Shown here piece after piece: positions 46,451 to 57,019 of a stretch of DNA of 64,000 nt. Source of the DNA: Nageia nagi (taxonomy: Eukaryota; Pinophyta). The stretch lies in contig JBITNC010000001.1 of the NCBI GenBank assembly GCA_050084985.1, positions 108,066,001 to 108,130,000 on the forward strand, written 5' to 3'. Each line of letters starts with the position of its first letter. Within the stretch, counting starts at the first letter, position 1. The notes beneath the pieces are model-generated. The model made no database searches. It worked only from the letters and a program-made list of their open reading frames with translations, and was not told the origin of the DNA. Position numbers and translations under genes: made by a program.

Positions 46451-46740
46451 TCCCTATTTCTTGAAAATTACTTCATACCCTCTATCATAGATCTGACTTA
46501 CACTGAGTAAGTTATGTTTCAGCCCTTCCACATACAACACATCCTCAGATCATATCTTATTATCACTGATACTCACTGTGCCTCTACCAACAATCTAAGC
46601 TCCATCATTATTACCAAACTTTACAGATCCTCCATCATAGTCCTAAATTTTAGTGAATTTATGTTTTTCACCTGTCATGTGACTTGAGCACCCACTATCC
46701 AAGATCCATTGTGTCGATTTCTTTTGAGCTTTCAATGCTA
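46451..46740 (-). pseudogene. Copia-2 protease
   Basis: The active-site motif is intact at about 46685-46705: W-I-L-D-S-G-C-S-S-H-M-T-G. Downstream are V-S-I-S-D-N-K-I and V-L-Y-V-E-G-L-K-H-N-L-L-S-V-S-Q, the usual end of copia protease. Three stops separate these blocks. Confidence 0.8.
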
Positions 46741-48853
46741 TTTGCATAATCAAAGATGTTGTTTCCTCTTCTTTAAGATCTTCTCTTTCTTTCCATATAT
46801 GTTTTGGTACTATTTTGGGCTTCTCTTTGTCATTTATCTTCTGAACTTTAGGTTCTTCTTTTTTTATTACTTCTCTGTTCTATCATGTTTTAGGCTGCTA
46901 AAATGTTTGTCCCTGAAAATGATTAGCGCCATAGCCACTTCTACAATTTCTAGCTATATGTCCATAGTTATGACAATTGTAGCATTCAATTTCATATTCC
47001 ATCAATGGTGCAAATGCATTCTTATTAGCAAAATTTCTTGGTCCTACATTATATTTGCATTCAGCTATTTTGTGACCAAAACCATTACATTTAAAATAGT
47101 AACCATAAAAGAAATAATTAAACCTGGGCTGTGGGTTTTGCCATGATGTTTGAGGTGTGGGAAACCTCCTTCTCCTTTGATGTGACACATAAGTGAAATC
47201 TTTATCATGATTGTACCTTTCATTTCTTGGCACATCAATTTGTTTTATGTATTGAGCTCTACCTCCATCCACTGGTTTTCTTTCCTCAGCTCTTGAAGTG
47301 TTTGGTGTAGCTTCCTTTACTTCTACCTTTGGTACTTGTGGTGTTTTTGCTTTTTTGAATCCAAGCCCAAACTTAATGTGTATAACTTTGTTCTAATCTA
47401 ATTTTGGGGCTTTCAATGTCTCACCTTCTATGAATCCAAGACCGAACTTGATGTTTGGAATCCTCTAATTATCTATCAACTCATTCAACTTTGTCGTTCC
47501 TCTTTCAAGTGTGTGATATGTTTTGATTTTCTCATTTTTCTAATCTAATTCATAATTTAGCATTGCTAGCATGGCTTCCAACTCACTACAATACTCAACT
47601 TTGACACAAAGTTGAGCTTCAAGATCTTTAGTGATTTTGCAACACTCCTCTACTCAAACTCTTAGATCTACCACCATTTTCTTTGATTGCATGAGCTTCT
47701 TCGATGTTTTCTTATGGCTTTTTCTTTCTGAATGTACTTCTTTTAAAGCTGCTACTAGCTTTACTTCTAGATCAACTATGCCTTCACCTTATTCTTGATT
47801 TTCTACTTCACTTACCTTAAGGTCAGGTTTTTGATCATTTTCTTCTATTGCCATAAAGAGTGCTTCTTCTACTTCTAATTCTAATCTAGTTTCAGAACTA
47901 TCATCTGATGAACTTGAATGTTTTGAGATAAAACTTTTTTTTCTATAATTATTTCCTTTATACTGTGATTTCTTCTTCCAATCACACTTTTCTCTATGGG
48001 AGTCCTTTTCTTCCTTATTTTTATCACCATATGGGCATTTTATTACAAAATGTCCAATGCCTCCACAATTGAAGCATTTTAAAGGTAATTTACCTTTATA
48101 CTTCCCTTTGCTACCTTTCTTCAGCTTTCTGACAAAATTTGCTACTAATGCATTTGAATCTTCATCACTGCTTGATTCACACTATGTCTTTGATTTTTGT
48201 CTAGCTTTGAATGCTACTTCTTTATCTGACAGCTTCTCTTTTGCTATTCTCATCTCATAAGCTATTAATGACCCATGAAGTTCATCCATTGAAAAAGTAT
48301 TCATATCCTTGGCTTCTTCAATAGCAGAAACTTTAGAATTATACTTGTTAGGAAGAGAATGTAATACCTTTTTCATAATGATAGAGTCTTCTATCTTCTC
48401 TCCAAGACCCCGTATGGCATTTACTATCTCACTCACCCTATGCATGTACTCCTCAATTGATTTGTCTCCATTCATCTTGAGTCCTTCAAACTTTGCTCTA
48501 TGAGTTTGAAGCTTGGCCTCTTTTATTTTCACATCACCTTCATGGATGCTCTTCAATTTATCCCAAATTTCCTTGGTTGATGTGCATGTCATAACCTTAG
48601 TCATTTCGCTGTCCACTAATCCACACATTAAAGCATTTTGTGCTTTGGATTCATTTTCAAATTCCTTCTTTTCCTCTGAAGTTGTTAATGTCGTTGTAGG
48701 TGGGGTGTAACCATTCACCACTGCTATCCATACATCATATCCAAGAGACTTCAAATAAATTTGCATCCTCACTTTCCAATACTAATAATTTGTTCCATTG
48801 AATAACGATGCTCTGTTTGATACAAATCATTCGTTATTACTATTGCTTGCCAT
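46741..48853 (-). pseudogene. Copia-2 gag with three zinc knuckles
   Basis: Start ATG complementary to 48851-48853 (M-A-S-N-S-N-N-E), with two stops in the first 25 codons. The UBN2-type capsid domain is open over 48182-48772 (S-L-G-Y-D-V-W; A-L-M-C-G-L; E-I-W-D-K-L; S-I-E-E-Y-M-H-R-V; L-P-N-K-Y). Knuckle 1 (about 48027-48068) is C-F-N-C-G-G-I-G-H-F-V-I-K-C. A long charged, coiled-coil-like linker follows. Knuckle 2 (about 47055-47095) reads Y-F-K-C-N-G-F-G-H-K-I-A-E-C with its first Cys lost. Knuckle 3 (about 46940-46982) is intact: C-Y-N-C-H-N-Y-G-H-I-A-R-N-C. Such a long gag with a split knuckle set is larger than usual for copia. Confidence 0.85.
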
Positions 48854-48902
48854 AGTGTCACTTCCAAGATCTCCCTAGCTGATTTAGCTGATATAGGAAC
48901 CT

Positions 48903-48915
48903 ACTCTGATACCAA
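48903..48915 (-). other. Copia-2 primer-binding site
   Basis: Minus-strand ATTGGTATCAGAGTAGG lies next to the 5' LTR end, an initiator-Met-type site (TGGTATCAGAG). Confidence 0.85.
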
Positions 48916-48916
48916 T

Positions 48917-50719
48917 TATCGAACTATGGGTGACATTAAGAAGGGGGGGTGAATCAGTGTGTTTTAAAATTTTACTTATTTAATGCAAGCAATTAAAACT
49001 CATCCACATAAATAGCAAACCACAACATAGAATTTATAGTGGAAACCCAATGCGAGAAAAACCACTCTCCAAAATGACTGCTTGGACTCCCATCCAAATC
49101 CAGTCAGAAATCAATGCTTAATTTTACAGCACTAACTGAAGGACCAGCACCAACTAGATGGAGACACCAATCCCCTAGAGCCAAGCACCAACTCGACTCA
49201 ACAAAGATAACAAAAATATTTTTGGGATGATTCCACAAGACTCTGATAGTCTAGCTTAATTCAATCTATTGATTCTAACTCTGCAACTCCAATTCTGCAC
49301 ATCAATATATCAAAAGAACCAACTTAAAAAATACCAATTAACTCCACATTCAGATACCCATTAAGCTCCTCTTCCAAACTCCTTCTAAGCTCAACCACCA
49401 TATCTTAAGAGATATGCTCAGTAATGCCTCTACACTCAAATTTGGCATAATAGAAAACATTACAAATTTTCTCTTACAATGCTCAATAATACAAACTGTC
49501 ACCTGCACTTCTTTGCTAATAGTCCATATGTATGCTCTTACACAAAATAATCCATGACTCCTCCTTTTCTCCTTGCCACAAATGCCTTCTTATGTAAACC
49601 TGAAAAAAAAAAACCTTCACATACCCACCAAGAACACTCAATACACTCTTTTTCACTCTAATATTGCATAATAAACTTTCCAACCACTTTTATTTTAACT
49701 ATAAGCATTCTACATGAATTGTTTTTGGTTGTGAATGGGAGTTACAACTTGGTTTGCCCATTCATGAAGTACCACATCACAAATAAGACAAAACAACCTT
49801 TTGTCAAACACTTGCCATGCATCTTTTCTATTTGATTTTTTACTTTTGGGACTTTTGTCAAACACTTGCCAATCCAAAACTGGAAAAAATAGAAATATAG
49901 GCTAAATTAGCATTTTGCAATTGCTGTAACTTTTGTACCGTTCCATGAAAAAGACTGCATCTTGAAAGAAAAATGTTCACAGTTATACCAACTATCATCG
50001 TGTTAAATTTCACCATCTGTCTCTTTTTGGACTGATTTCTATACCTCCAACAAAGTGGCCTTTGATGCTATTTTTATAGACATTTTGTCAAACACTTTTG
50101 ACATCCAAAGTTTGTGCACATTCAAGCTTCTCATACTTAGAGGCATTTTTGGAAAAATATCAATAGGACAAAATTATTTCTTTTACATCCCTAAAGGTGT
50201 GAGATTCGACAGAATTCAAATCCAATTAATAAAAATCTCAATTTTATATTTTCCTTGCTGATTTTGGATAGACAAAACTGTCAAAAATTGGAAAAAGTGA
50301 AAAATTAGCTTTTTGCAACTTCCACCATTTCTTCCTCAAGAATCTGTTTAGTCTGAAGTAAAAACATTTTGGTTATTTGTACATAAGACTATAACTAAAA
50401 AGTTATTTCAAGGTATAAATCCTCATGAATTTATATATATACCTTCTACAAAATGCCATCTGATGCAGATTTTACAACTGTCAAACTATATGCAAAAATT
50501 CCCAACTAAGCTCCAACAAAGCAACTGAGTGGTCCAAACTCTGAACTAACACCACCATTTCATTTCTTAATGTCAAGCAATGCTCCAAACTCTTTTTTGA
50601 ACTTTCTAACACAATCTAATAGGAGCGCACCAAGCAAACACTGATCTAAGGTGGAGTGTACCAAGTCCAAGTGAGTATGTTGACAACAATGACAGCACAA
50701 CTGAACCTCACAAATAACA
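48917..50719 (-). repeat. Copia-2 5' LTR
   Basis: 1803 bp; plus-strand TATCGAACTATGGG (tip TGTT changed to TATC) to CAAATAACA. It is near-identical to 41526-43388 apart from a 60-bp deletion near 49150. A minus-strand TATATATAAA at about 50430-50441, some 280 bp into the LTR, is a plausible TATA box. Confidence 0.9.
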
Positions 50720-50724
50720 CTTGG

Positions 50725-51190
50725 TCTGACCTTGAAATCTAAGTTTTATTCTCTCTACCCATAAGCATGACACGTTTCACCCAATATGTGATGTATTTCA
50801 CCCCAAACATGATCATGGTTTAGCCTAGACATGGTGCATTTTATTTTGCCATAAATGCCACCATATTTCACATCAAGTGCAACATGTTTTTATCCCATAC
50901 GTAGCATGTTTATAAGAACATCTTGTATATCTACTTTTAGCATATGTGGGATATCAATTTTTGGCTTTCAACTTAGGATTAGATGTTTCTAGTTTGAGTG
51001 TTTATTTTGCCTAGTTGTTGTCTAGCATGTTAGGATATTATTAGAACTTCTAATTTGCTTTATGGATTAAATTGTAATAAGTTGTGATCATCCAATATGA
51101 GTTGTATTTAGAAAAATCTATTTTTGATTTTTTCCAAAACCTATATATGTAATGATTTTATTTTTCAAAGTAATGAAAGTAGAATACTTC
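50725..51190 (+). repeat. Copia-1 3' LTR, right piece (end approximate)
   Basis: Continuation of the LTR begun at 41505. The early part has repeated 'atggtgcatttta/atgatgtatttca' words; the late part ('cctatatatgtaatgattttat', 'caaagtaatgaaagtagaatac') has the look of a copia R-U5. No second LTR is available to fix the boundary. Confidence 0.5.
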
Positions 51191-51391
51191 TTAAAAGAAT
51201 CATAATTAAAAATTAAAATATAAGAATTTAAAAAAAAATCAACCATGTATCATGTCTTTATTCATCATGTAGCAACTTTTGAAATAAAACTCATTATAAA
51301 GTAAAAGGAATTATGTTGTGATGACCATCATAATATTGTATAAAGTTTTAGCATTTTTTTATTTTATAATTTTTATATATTATTATATATT
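51191..51391. other. AT-rich flank, nothing seen
   Basis: Short AT-rich stretch between the Copia-1 LTR and the SINE target duplication. No feature. Confidence 0.5.
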
Positions 51392-51684
51392 AATGTATTT
51401 ATTCTCATCAACAGTTATGAAGGGAGTTGGTGAGAAAGTAGGTTATTAAAACTCCCAAGTAGAAAAAGGGAGGCCCCAAGTTCAAATCTCTCCCCCTCAC
51501 ATGCATGGTATCTAAAATCCTATCAAGTTATGGTAGGTGCAAATGAGGCAAGGATCATGCCCCTAATGGATTTTGATGATATGGATGCCCCTCAGTTGTT
51601 GACTCAAAGCCTAAGGTAAATGGTGCCCTATATTAAGGGAAAAAAGTCACTTGGTTTACCAAAAAAAATGTATTTGTTCTCATT
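51392..51684 (+). mobile_element. SINE with 17-bp target duplication
   Basis: Body 51409-51667 (259 bp), flanked by aatgtatttattctcat (51392-51408) and aatgtatttgttctcat (51668-51684), one mismatch. Near the 5' end are a box-A-like 'gttggtgagaaagtagg' (about 51427) and a box-B-like 'agttcaaatctct' (about 51480), as in tRNA-derived SINEs transcribed by RNA polymerase III. The 3' end is 'accaaaaaaaa'. The first ~100 bp match the SINE in Giant-1 LTR A. Confidence 0.8.
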
Positions 51685-52540
51685 TTTTAATATATTAAAA
51701 TTCTTCAATTGTTGATTTAAAATTTAATTTTAGTTGATCTCATAATATCATATGTTCAAAAGAGTTTCAATATTTGCATATATTTATATTTAATTATATA
51801 ATTAATTATAGTTTCAATATTTGATAGTAAAATTAATTATAATCAAAAGGTAAAATATTGAAGCAAAATCAACTCATTTTAAGAGAGTTGAAGAGAAAAG
51901 ATGGATGTAAAAATTATCAAATGTTAAAAAATGAAACCTAGGTTCAAAACTCTTCCCTTCACATGTATATGATATATCTCAAAATAAGTTGAAAATTATT
52001 ATACCTACTGGTATGGATGAAACTAAATGCAACTCCTAAAATAATTTTCATGCAAGAGAACCCCAAAGGAAAAGTATAATTCCAAAGAATAAATCAACAA
52101 GAAGGAACTTTGATAAAAATAAATATTAAAAAAATAATCAATACTTTTAAATATTTAATATTTATTAGTAAAAATGATAAAACTAGAATGAAATAAGTTT
52201 TACAAGATTACAATATATTCTTTACATCTGCACCATGCAATTATATTTTGGTTTACACTATAGTAGCAAGGTATGTACATCAAAGTTTAGCAATCATACA
52301 CATTGATTCTTAAGATTGCATTCCCTTCATATTTATTAATGGTGCTAGCTATCTAGCCTCTAGAATCCTCCTCCCTCTTACTCTAACGCTATGTCATGTC
52401 AATATGCATGCATGACTCGATGAGCCATGCCATGGGGGTTATACAAACTTTGATAATCCATGACTAAACATGTTTTGTTTAATGTCCCATGCACATAGTT
52501 TGTTGGGTCATTCCTATCATGTAATGGTATCCCCCCATGC
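51685..52540. other. AT-rich, no gene
   Basis: No coding or repeat family recognised. A stretch around 51880-51990 loosely recalls the SINE 5' region ('gagagttgaagagaaaa', 'aggttcaaaactcttcccttcacatgtat'), which could be a third, strongly decayed SINE copy with a box-B-like 'aggttcaaaactct'. Confidence 0.4.
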
Positions 52541-53280
52541 CCATTGTAGATTAATCAAACTTCATTTACTAGGTTCGATTAACCTATCTAGAAATGTCGT
52601 TTGATTACTCTGTTCCAAACATTTTTTGATTATGCAAGATTAACCAATGTTTGATTAACCCTCAATATCAACTAACCATTCTCATATAAGCATCTCTTAA
52701 TTAATGTATAAATTGATGACTCTTGATTAACCCTCCAAAATTGATGATGTTTGATTAACCTCAATTATCTCGGGCTTGCCACCTTAAATTCTATCTCATA
52801 TATCAAGTATGTCATTAATGGACTAGGTTAATTGAATTGTATTTATGTGGACTATACATAGGTCAATTAATTCATGCATCATATCACCTTGCCTCAAATT
52901 TACCATTTTACACTCATCGATGATGTTCGATTAACCTTTGTTATATCGAGCTTTCCACCTTGTATGTATATCAAGGACATCATTAATGAATTGGGTTAAT
53001 AGAACTGTATTTATATGGGTTATACATAATTTTATTAACCCATACATCATATCATTCTACCTCAAATTTGAATGAACACCAACCACCATTCATGAATCTG
53101 TTAATGCAAAGGTTAATTGAACTTCAATTAGAATCTATACACATGTCGATTAACCTCCAACACTTATAGTTTAACACATGTGAAGGATGAATAGGGTAAT
53201 CAAACTATATTTATCAGCTTAAACAAATTTCAATTAACCCCTTTTAAATTTAAATGAAAACATGATCATTCTCATTTGCA
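52541..53280. repeat. GATTAACC-rich degenerate repeat
   Basis: 'gattaacc' or a one-base variant recurs many times. A ~185-bp segment around 52745-52920 ('gatgatgtttgattaacct', 'cttgccaccttaaat', 'gtatgtcattaatgga') is repeated at 52925-53085 ('gatgatgttcgattaacct', 'ctttccaccttgtat', 'aggacatcattaatga'). No coding frame. The same octamer builds the array at 57020-57400. Confidence 0.6.
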
Positions 53281-53424
53281 TTCTATGCATTCTTGGATGT
53301 GGATGTTGTAGGGAGCTCTCTGATAGGTAGCGAAGCTCAATACTAGGTAGTTTTTCAATTCCTTAGCTCTTTTTTTAATTTTTTATTTTATGAGTGTCCA
53401 TGCATGTCCTTGGGGCTTTATTGC

Positions 53425-53550
53425 GATTATTGCATTCCATGAGACTGCATTTTGATTTTGTTTAAAAATTGGCCTACCCTTTTAATGTGTCTATTTTATG
53501 CGTATCCTATGATCATTGTAGTCAATGAAACTCTTTCTTAGTTGTAAAAC
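53425..53550 (-). pseudogene. PPR fragment
   Basis: Minus strand, about 40 codons: an I-I-G-Y-A-x-N-R-H-type block, G-R-P-I-F-K-Q, then N-A-V-S-W-N-A-I-I-A. Resembles one PPR motif of the kind captured in the Giant-1 LTRs. Frames are broken. Confidence 0.45.
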
Positions 53551-53819
53551 CCTATTTGATCCATTAGCAATGTATGTATAATGATTTATACACTAATGTC
53601 TAGTAGGGTTTTGAATTAAAATTCAAAACCCATGCCTATCCTATTCTAGAGGCTAGATAGTCTTAATCTCTATTGTAAAATCTAGTTTCTTAGCTCATTC
53701 AAAAGTACTTTGTCAAATGTATTAAGAAATAAAGCACACTTTTGTAATTTAATAATATATTGGAATACCATAAATGGAAGTCCTCATTCATAATATTTTG
53801 TAAGAAATGAATAAATGGA

Positions 53820-53945
53820 AATAAGCTCATCGATATCTTAGCATGCCATGCTCTTGGATCCTGCTTCAAACCATGTATTGACTTCATAAACTTGCATATG
53901 TAGGGAATTGAATTGTGAACAAATATTTGAACTAACATCCTTAAC
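53820..53945 (-). pseudogene. Copia RT scrap
   Basis: Minus strand reads M-L-V-Q-I-F-V-H-N, then K-F-M-K-S-I-H-G-L-K-Q-D-P-R-A-W-H-A-K-I. The last part is the copia RT signature normally [12 protein letters not shown]. No Y-V-D-D follows. It is a fourth, isolated copia remnant not in frame with neighbours. Confidence 0.6.
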
Positions 53946-54210
53946 TATTGATACAAAGCTCTACATGGAGCTAAAACTCATGGTATGAGAGAATTTAAGG
54001 GAAAAGGAATAGAATTTATCATATGCATTGTGCTTATTGTTGAAGTATTTGGTTTTTCTTTCGATACACTCATATTTGAAAAGCCAAGCTAGATATTTCA
54101 GCAAAAAGCACAATGTTTATGGTAAATTCTATTCCTTTAACCTTAACTCTTCCCTCATCCCATAAATGAGCTAGCTCCATAGAGAGATTTGTATCGACTA
54201 CCACTAAATT
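53940..54210. repeat. Imperfect inverted repeat (~105-bp arms)
   Basis: Arm 1 about 53940-54047, arm 2 about 54103-54210. 'gaatagaatttatcatatgcattgtgctta' pairs with 'aagcacaatgtttatggtaaattctattc', and outer blocks 'gatacaaagctctacatggagct' pair with 'agctccatagagagatttgtatc'. Roughly four of five bases pair. Spacer about 55 bp. Foldback or MITE-like; no target duplication identified. Confidence 0.7.
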
Positions 54211-54475
54211 TCTTCAATACACTAACAACCAATAACATGAATGGAGAGCTTTAAAGGTATATTATTTAATATCTTCCTCAAAATGAATCTTTCTTAATTC
54301 TCAAGATGAAACTTTCATAATTTGTAGACTATGAAGATAGACATCTACAAGCTAGGTTAAATACCAAATATTTGTTTACAAGGTTAATCACTTGAAGGCA
54401 AATGAAGGGCATTCTTCGAATCATTTTAGTCCAAGAAGTGTATTTGCATCATGCATATTGGCAAAATCACTAGGC
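54211..54475. other. No gene seen
   Basis: AT-rich; nothing recognised on either strand. Confidence 0.5.
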
Positions 54476-54740
54476 CTCATTTTTTCTTCCACATTTTATT
54501 TACATGCAAGTAGAACACATAAAAAGAATAGGCACCAAAAGAATATATTGTAGTTATGAATTAAACAATGCTTGGGCATCATGTCTTCTTCCACATTTTG
54601 CATACATATACTCTGCATGTAAGTAGAACACATACAAACGTTATTATGTTATAGTTTGAGTAATTATATTAACATGGTATACAATTTATTCTATAGATAG
54701 ATTTTGCATACATGTCTACCAGGGCACTCATAACAACAAG
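54476..54740 (-). pseudogene. Scattered PPR scraps
   Basis: Minus strand: 'gttgttatgagtgccctggt' at about 54718-54740 with 'agacatgtatgcaaaat' gives V-V-M-S-A-L-V-D-M-Y-A-K, the classic PPR inter-motif block. About 120 bp on, 54575-54605 gives Y-M-Y-A-K-C-G, and a third partial copy lies near 54485. They look like tandemly repeated pieces of one PPR unit. Confidence 0.5.
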
Positions 54741-55150
54741 AGTGGCTAGTTGAATGTTTTGAAGCATATAGTTCTTGGTTTAGTTGATTTGTAATGGGAA
54801 ATGAGAGGTTTAACAAAGATTTGAGAGCTATGAAGGTAATTAGGCAAGTAAAAATGTAGTGAGCATAGTGCTCAAACATCCTCATTTATTGCTCACTAAA
54901 TTGAGGATATTTAAGCATTGGTTTCACTACATTTGTGCTCTCCCAATTGCCTTCATAGCAAGTTTCTCTTAGAAATCAAGATCTTTAGAGAAACATATTT
55001 TTTGGACTTCATAATGAGTATAATTTTTGAGCAATGTGCAAAATATCCATATATGTTTGAAATCATTTTTTCTTAATTATATAGATATCTGCAAATAGAA
55101 AAGAATGATGAACCATAGTGTTATAGAAAAAGCTCATCAAAATAACTAAC
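54741..55150. other. No gene; local inverted words
   Basis: 'ctcccaattgccttcatagc' (54938-54957) is the inverse of the 'gctatgaaggtaattaggc' region (54828-54846), a loose ~80-bp inverted pair around the 'tgagcatagtgctcaaacatcctcatttattgctcac' centre. No coding signal. Confidence 0.4.
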
Positions 55151-55154
55151 TTCC

Positions 55155-55425
55155 AATGTTGACACAAATTTAGATTATTTAAGTTTGGATGATTTACAAT
55201 GTTACCTTCAAACACATTTTGATGGTGTGATTAAATGTTATAAGGAGAATAGGGAGCAGATCCAAATAATTGAAGGTGAACTAAGGTTAGCAAAAGAGGA
55301 AATAAAAAAATTTGAGAGAGAGAACAGCTTGGAAACATCCTAAACAAGGTTGAAGATCTTAAACTTGAAATACTTCTTTTGGGCAGTGAAAGAATTGAAA
55401 GTGTAAGGAATTAGATGGGTTGTAG
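55155..55425 (+). pseudogene. Coiled-coil fragment, family unknown
   Basis: A frame reads D-Y-L-S-L-D-D-L-Q-C-Y-L-Q-T-H-F, then K-E-N-R-E-Q-I-Q-I-I-E-G-E-L, A-K-E-E-I-K-K-F-E-R-E-N. After a one-base shift it continues G-N-I-L-N-K-V-E-D-L-K-L-E-I-L-L, G-S-E-R-I-E-S-V-R-N. The heptad-like hydrophobic spacing and high Glu/Lys content indicate a coiled coil. It could be a gag linker from a copia element, as in Copia-2, or a host gene exon. I do not recognise the family. Confidence 0.4.
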
Positions 55426-56284
55426 AAGGTTTTTAGTATGATAGATTTCATTAAATTAATTTTATATGCTATAAATTATATTTATCTATTTTAAATGACC
55501 TTGACAATGTTATGTGATATGCAGGATTGAAAAGGAAATGTTGGGTTAAGCAGTTATTAAGGAACATAAATTTTTGGTACATTTATGCAGATTTTGTATG
55601 CATTCAGATATTTGTATTAATATATATCTCTGAATGTTGTGGATACATTGGCTATATATATTGACAAATTTTGGATACATCCATGTATAAATATATCTCC
55701 GAATGTTATGGATACATTAGCTATTTCTAGAAACTCTCAATTGTATTTTTGAAGGTTCAATACAAACTTATTTTTTTAATTAATTTTCATTTGTTTATTT
55801 TAATATGTGCTATGTGGATAACTTTGATATTATATCTAAATTTATATCACAAATTCGTTGGATGTAACTAAAACAAAAATGAATTTATTGATGACATATG
55901 CATTTATTCTTGGTAAACTTCTACATTTTGAAGTTAAATATTAATCTATAGTATTATTTTTACAACCTAAATAACAATGACATATCCTATTATAATTGAA
56001 TTATGTGAGATGATGTATTGGTTTTTGATGAGTAGCATTTTGAATATGCTACATTTTGAATGTGTTGTATTTTGAATGCGTTGTGTATAATATTTTACTA
56101 TTTCTTATGATAGTCATTGTATGCAATATCTTACATGTGCAGCTATGTGATTATTGTATACAAATTTCCAACATAGTACTTGACAAAATGTGCATCGTAT
56201 TATTTGACAAAATGTAACTTTAAAATAAGGCATGGACATTCATGGAAAAATAACTAGATGTGGGGTTCTTTTGCATGTAATGGT
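55426..56284. other. No gene; short duplications
   Basis: AT-rich. 'atatctctgaatgttgtggatacattggctat' (55625-55656) is repeated at 55691-55722 with two changes, and 'acattttgaatgtgttgta' words recur near 56050-56085. No coding frame. Confidence 0.5.
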
Positions 56285-57015
56285 GATAAAAACCTTAATA
56301 GATATGCTTATAAAATTTGCAAACATTAAAAATATAAGTGGTTTTTTTTAACAAGGTGCATAAACAATTTGATAGGATGAAATGATTATAGAATATGCAA
56401 GGAATGGTTGTAGCAAGGAAATCATTAAAGTGTTTGAAAAAAATGAAATATTTGGGCATTAGTGTAGATGATGATATATTAGTTAGTGTATTATATGCTT
56501 GTGTAGCCATATAGATATAGTTAATGAGGGTTATCAATAATTCAAATCCATGAATGAAATATTTACATACATAATGGAATAAAACATGTATGGTTAACCT
56601 TCTTGGCCATGTTAGGAAATCATTAAAGTGTTTGAACAAATGAAATATTTGGGTATTAGTGCAAATGATGATACATTAGTTAGTGTATCATATGCTTTTG
56701 TGACCACATAGATCTAATTAAGGAGGGTTGTCCTTCTTGGTCATGTTAGGAAATCATTAAAATATTTGAATAAATGAAATATTTGGGCATTAGCATAGAT
56801 TATGATACATTAGTTAGTGTATTATATGCTTTCATAGCCACATAGATCTAGTTAAGGAGGGTTATCAATACTTCACATCCATGAATGGTTATTATCATAT
56901 TACACACACAATGGAATAATATACATGTATGATTAACCTTCTTGTCCATGTTAGGAATTTAGATGAAGGAAAAGACTATGTAAATAGTATGTTAATAAAA
57001 CTTGATGTTTTATAT
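56285..57015 (+). pseudogene. PPR C-terminal region, tandemly repeated
   Basis: Plus strand reads M-I-I-E-Y-A-R-N-G-C-S-K-E-I-I-K-V-F-E, then K-Y-L-G-I-S-V-D-D-D, L-V-S-V-L-Y-A-C-V-A. After a frame change it continues T-C-M-V-N-L-L-G-H-V-R, as in the M-V-D-L-L-G-x-A block before an E motif. The segment 'gaaatcattaaagtgtttgaac' to 'gccacatag' occurs three times (about 56427, 56617 and 56748), and the last copy ends L-D-E-G-K-D-Y-V-N-S-M. Stops are frequent. Confidence 0.65.
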
Positions 57016-57019
57016 GTTC

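Larger units (their letters stand above)
41521..50724 (-). mobile_element. Copia-2: full-length Ty1/copia element
   Basis: Flanked by exact cttgg target duplications (41521-41525, 50720-50724). LTRs are 41526-43388 and 48917-50719. A minus-strand primer site TGGTATCAGAG and a minus-strand polypurine tract give orientation. Interior 5.5 kb codes gag, protease, integrase, RT and RNase H. LTRs differ by a few percent by eye plus one 60-bp deletion, so it is the youngest dated element in the window. In-frame stops are few compared with Copia-1, yet enough to disable it. Confidence 0.9.
35433..51190 (+). mobile_element. Copia-1: Ty1/copia element, 5' truncated, nested
   Basis: Order gag, protease, integrase, RT, RNase H on the plus strand marks Ty1/copia. 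There is no 5' LTR or primer site. The 3' end is marked by CAAAAGGGAGAA just before the LTR start TGTTATAAACTTGG (41505). It is interrupted by a 2.4-kb LTR element in RNase H (38781-41210) and by Copia-2 in the 3' LTR (41526-50719). The LTR continues from 50725 to roughly 51190; I could not fix its exact end. All domains have frameshifts and stops. Confidence 0.75.

Noticed and set aside
46709-47146. 145-codon plus-strand ORF, Phe/Tyr-rich
   Set aside because: Antisense shadow of the Copia-2 gag and its zinc knuckles.
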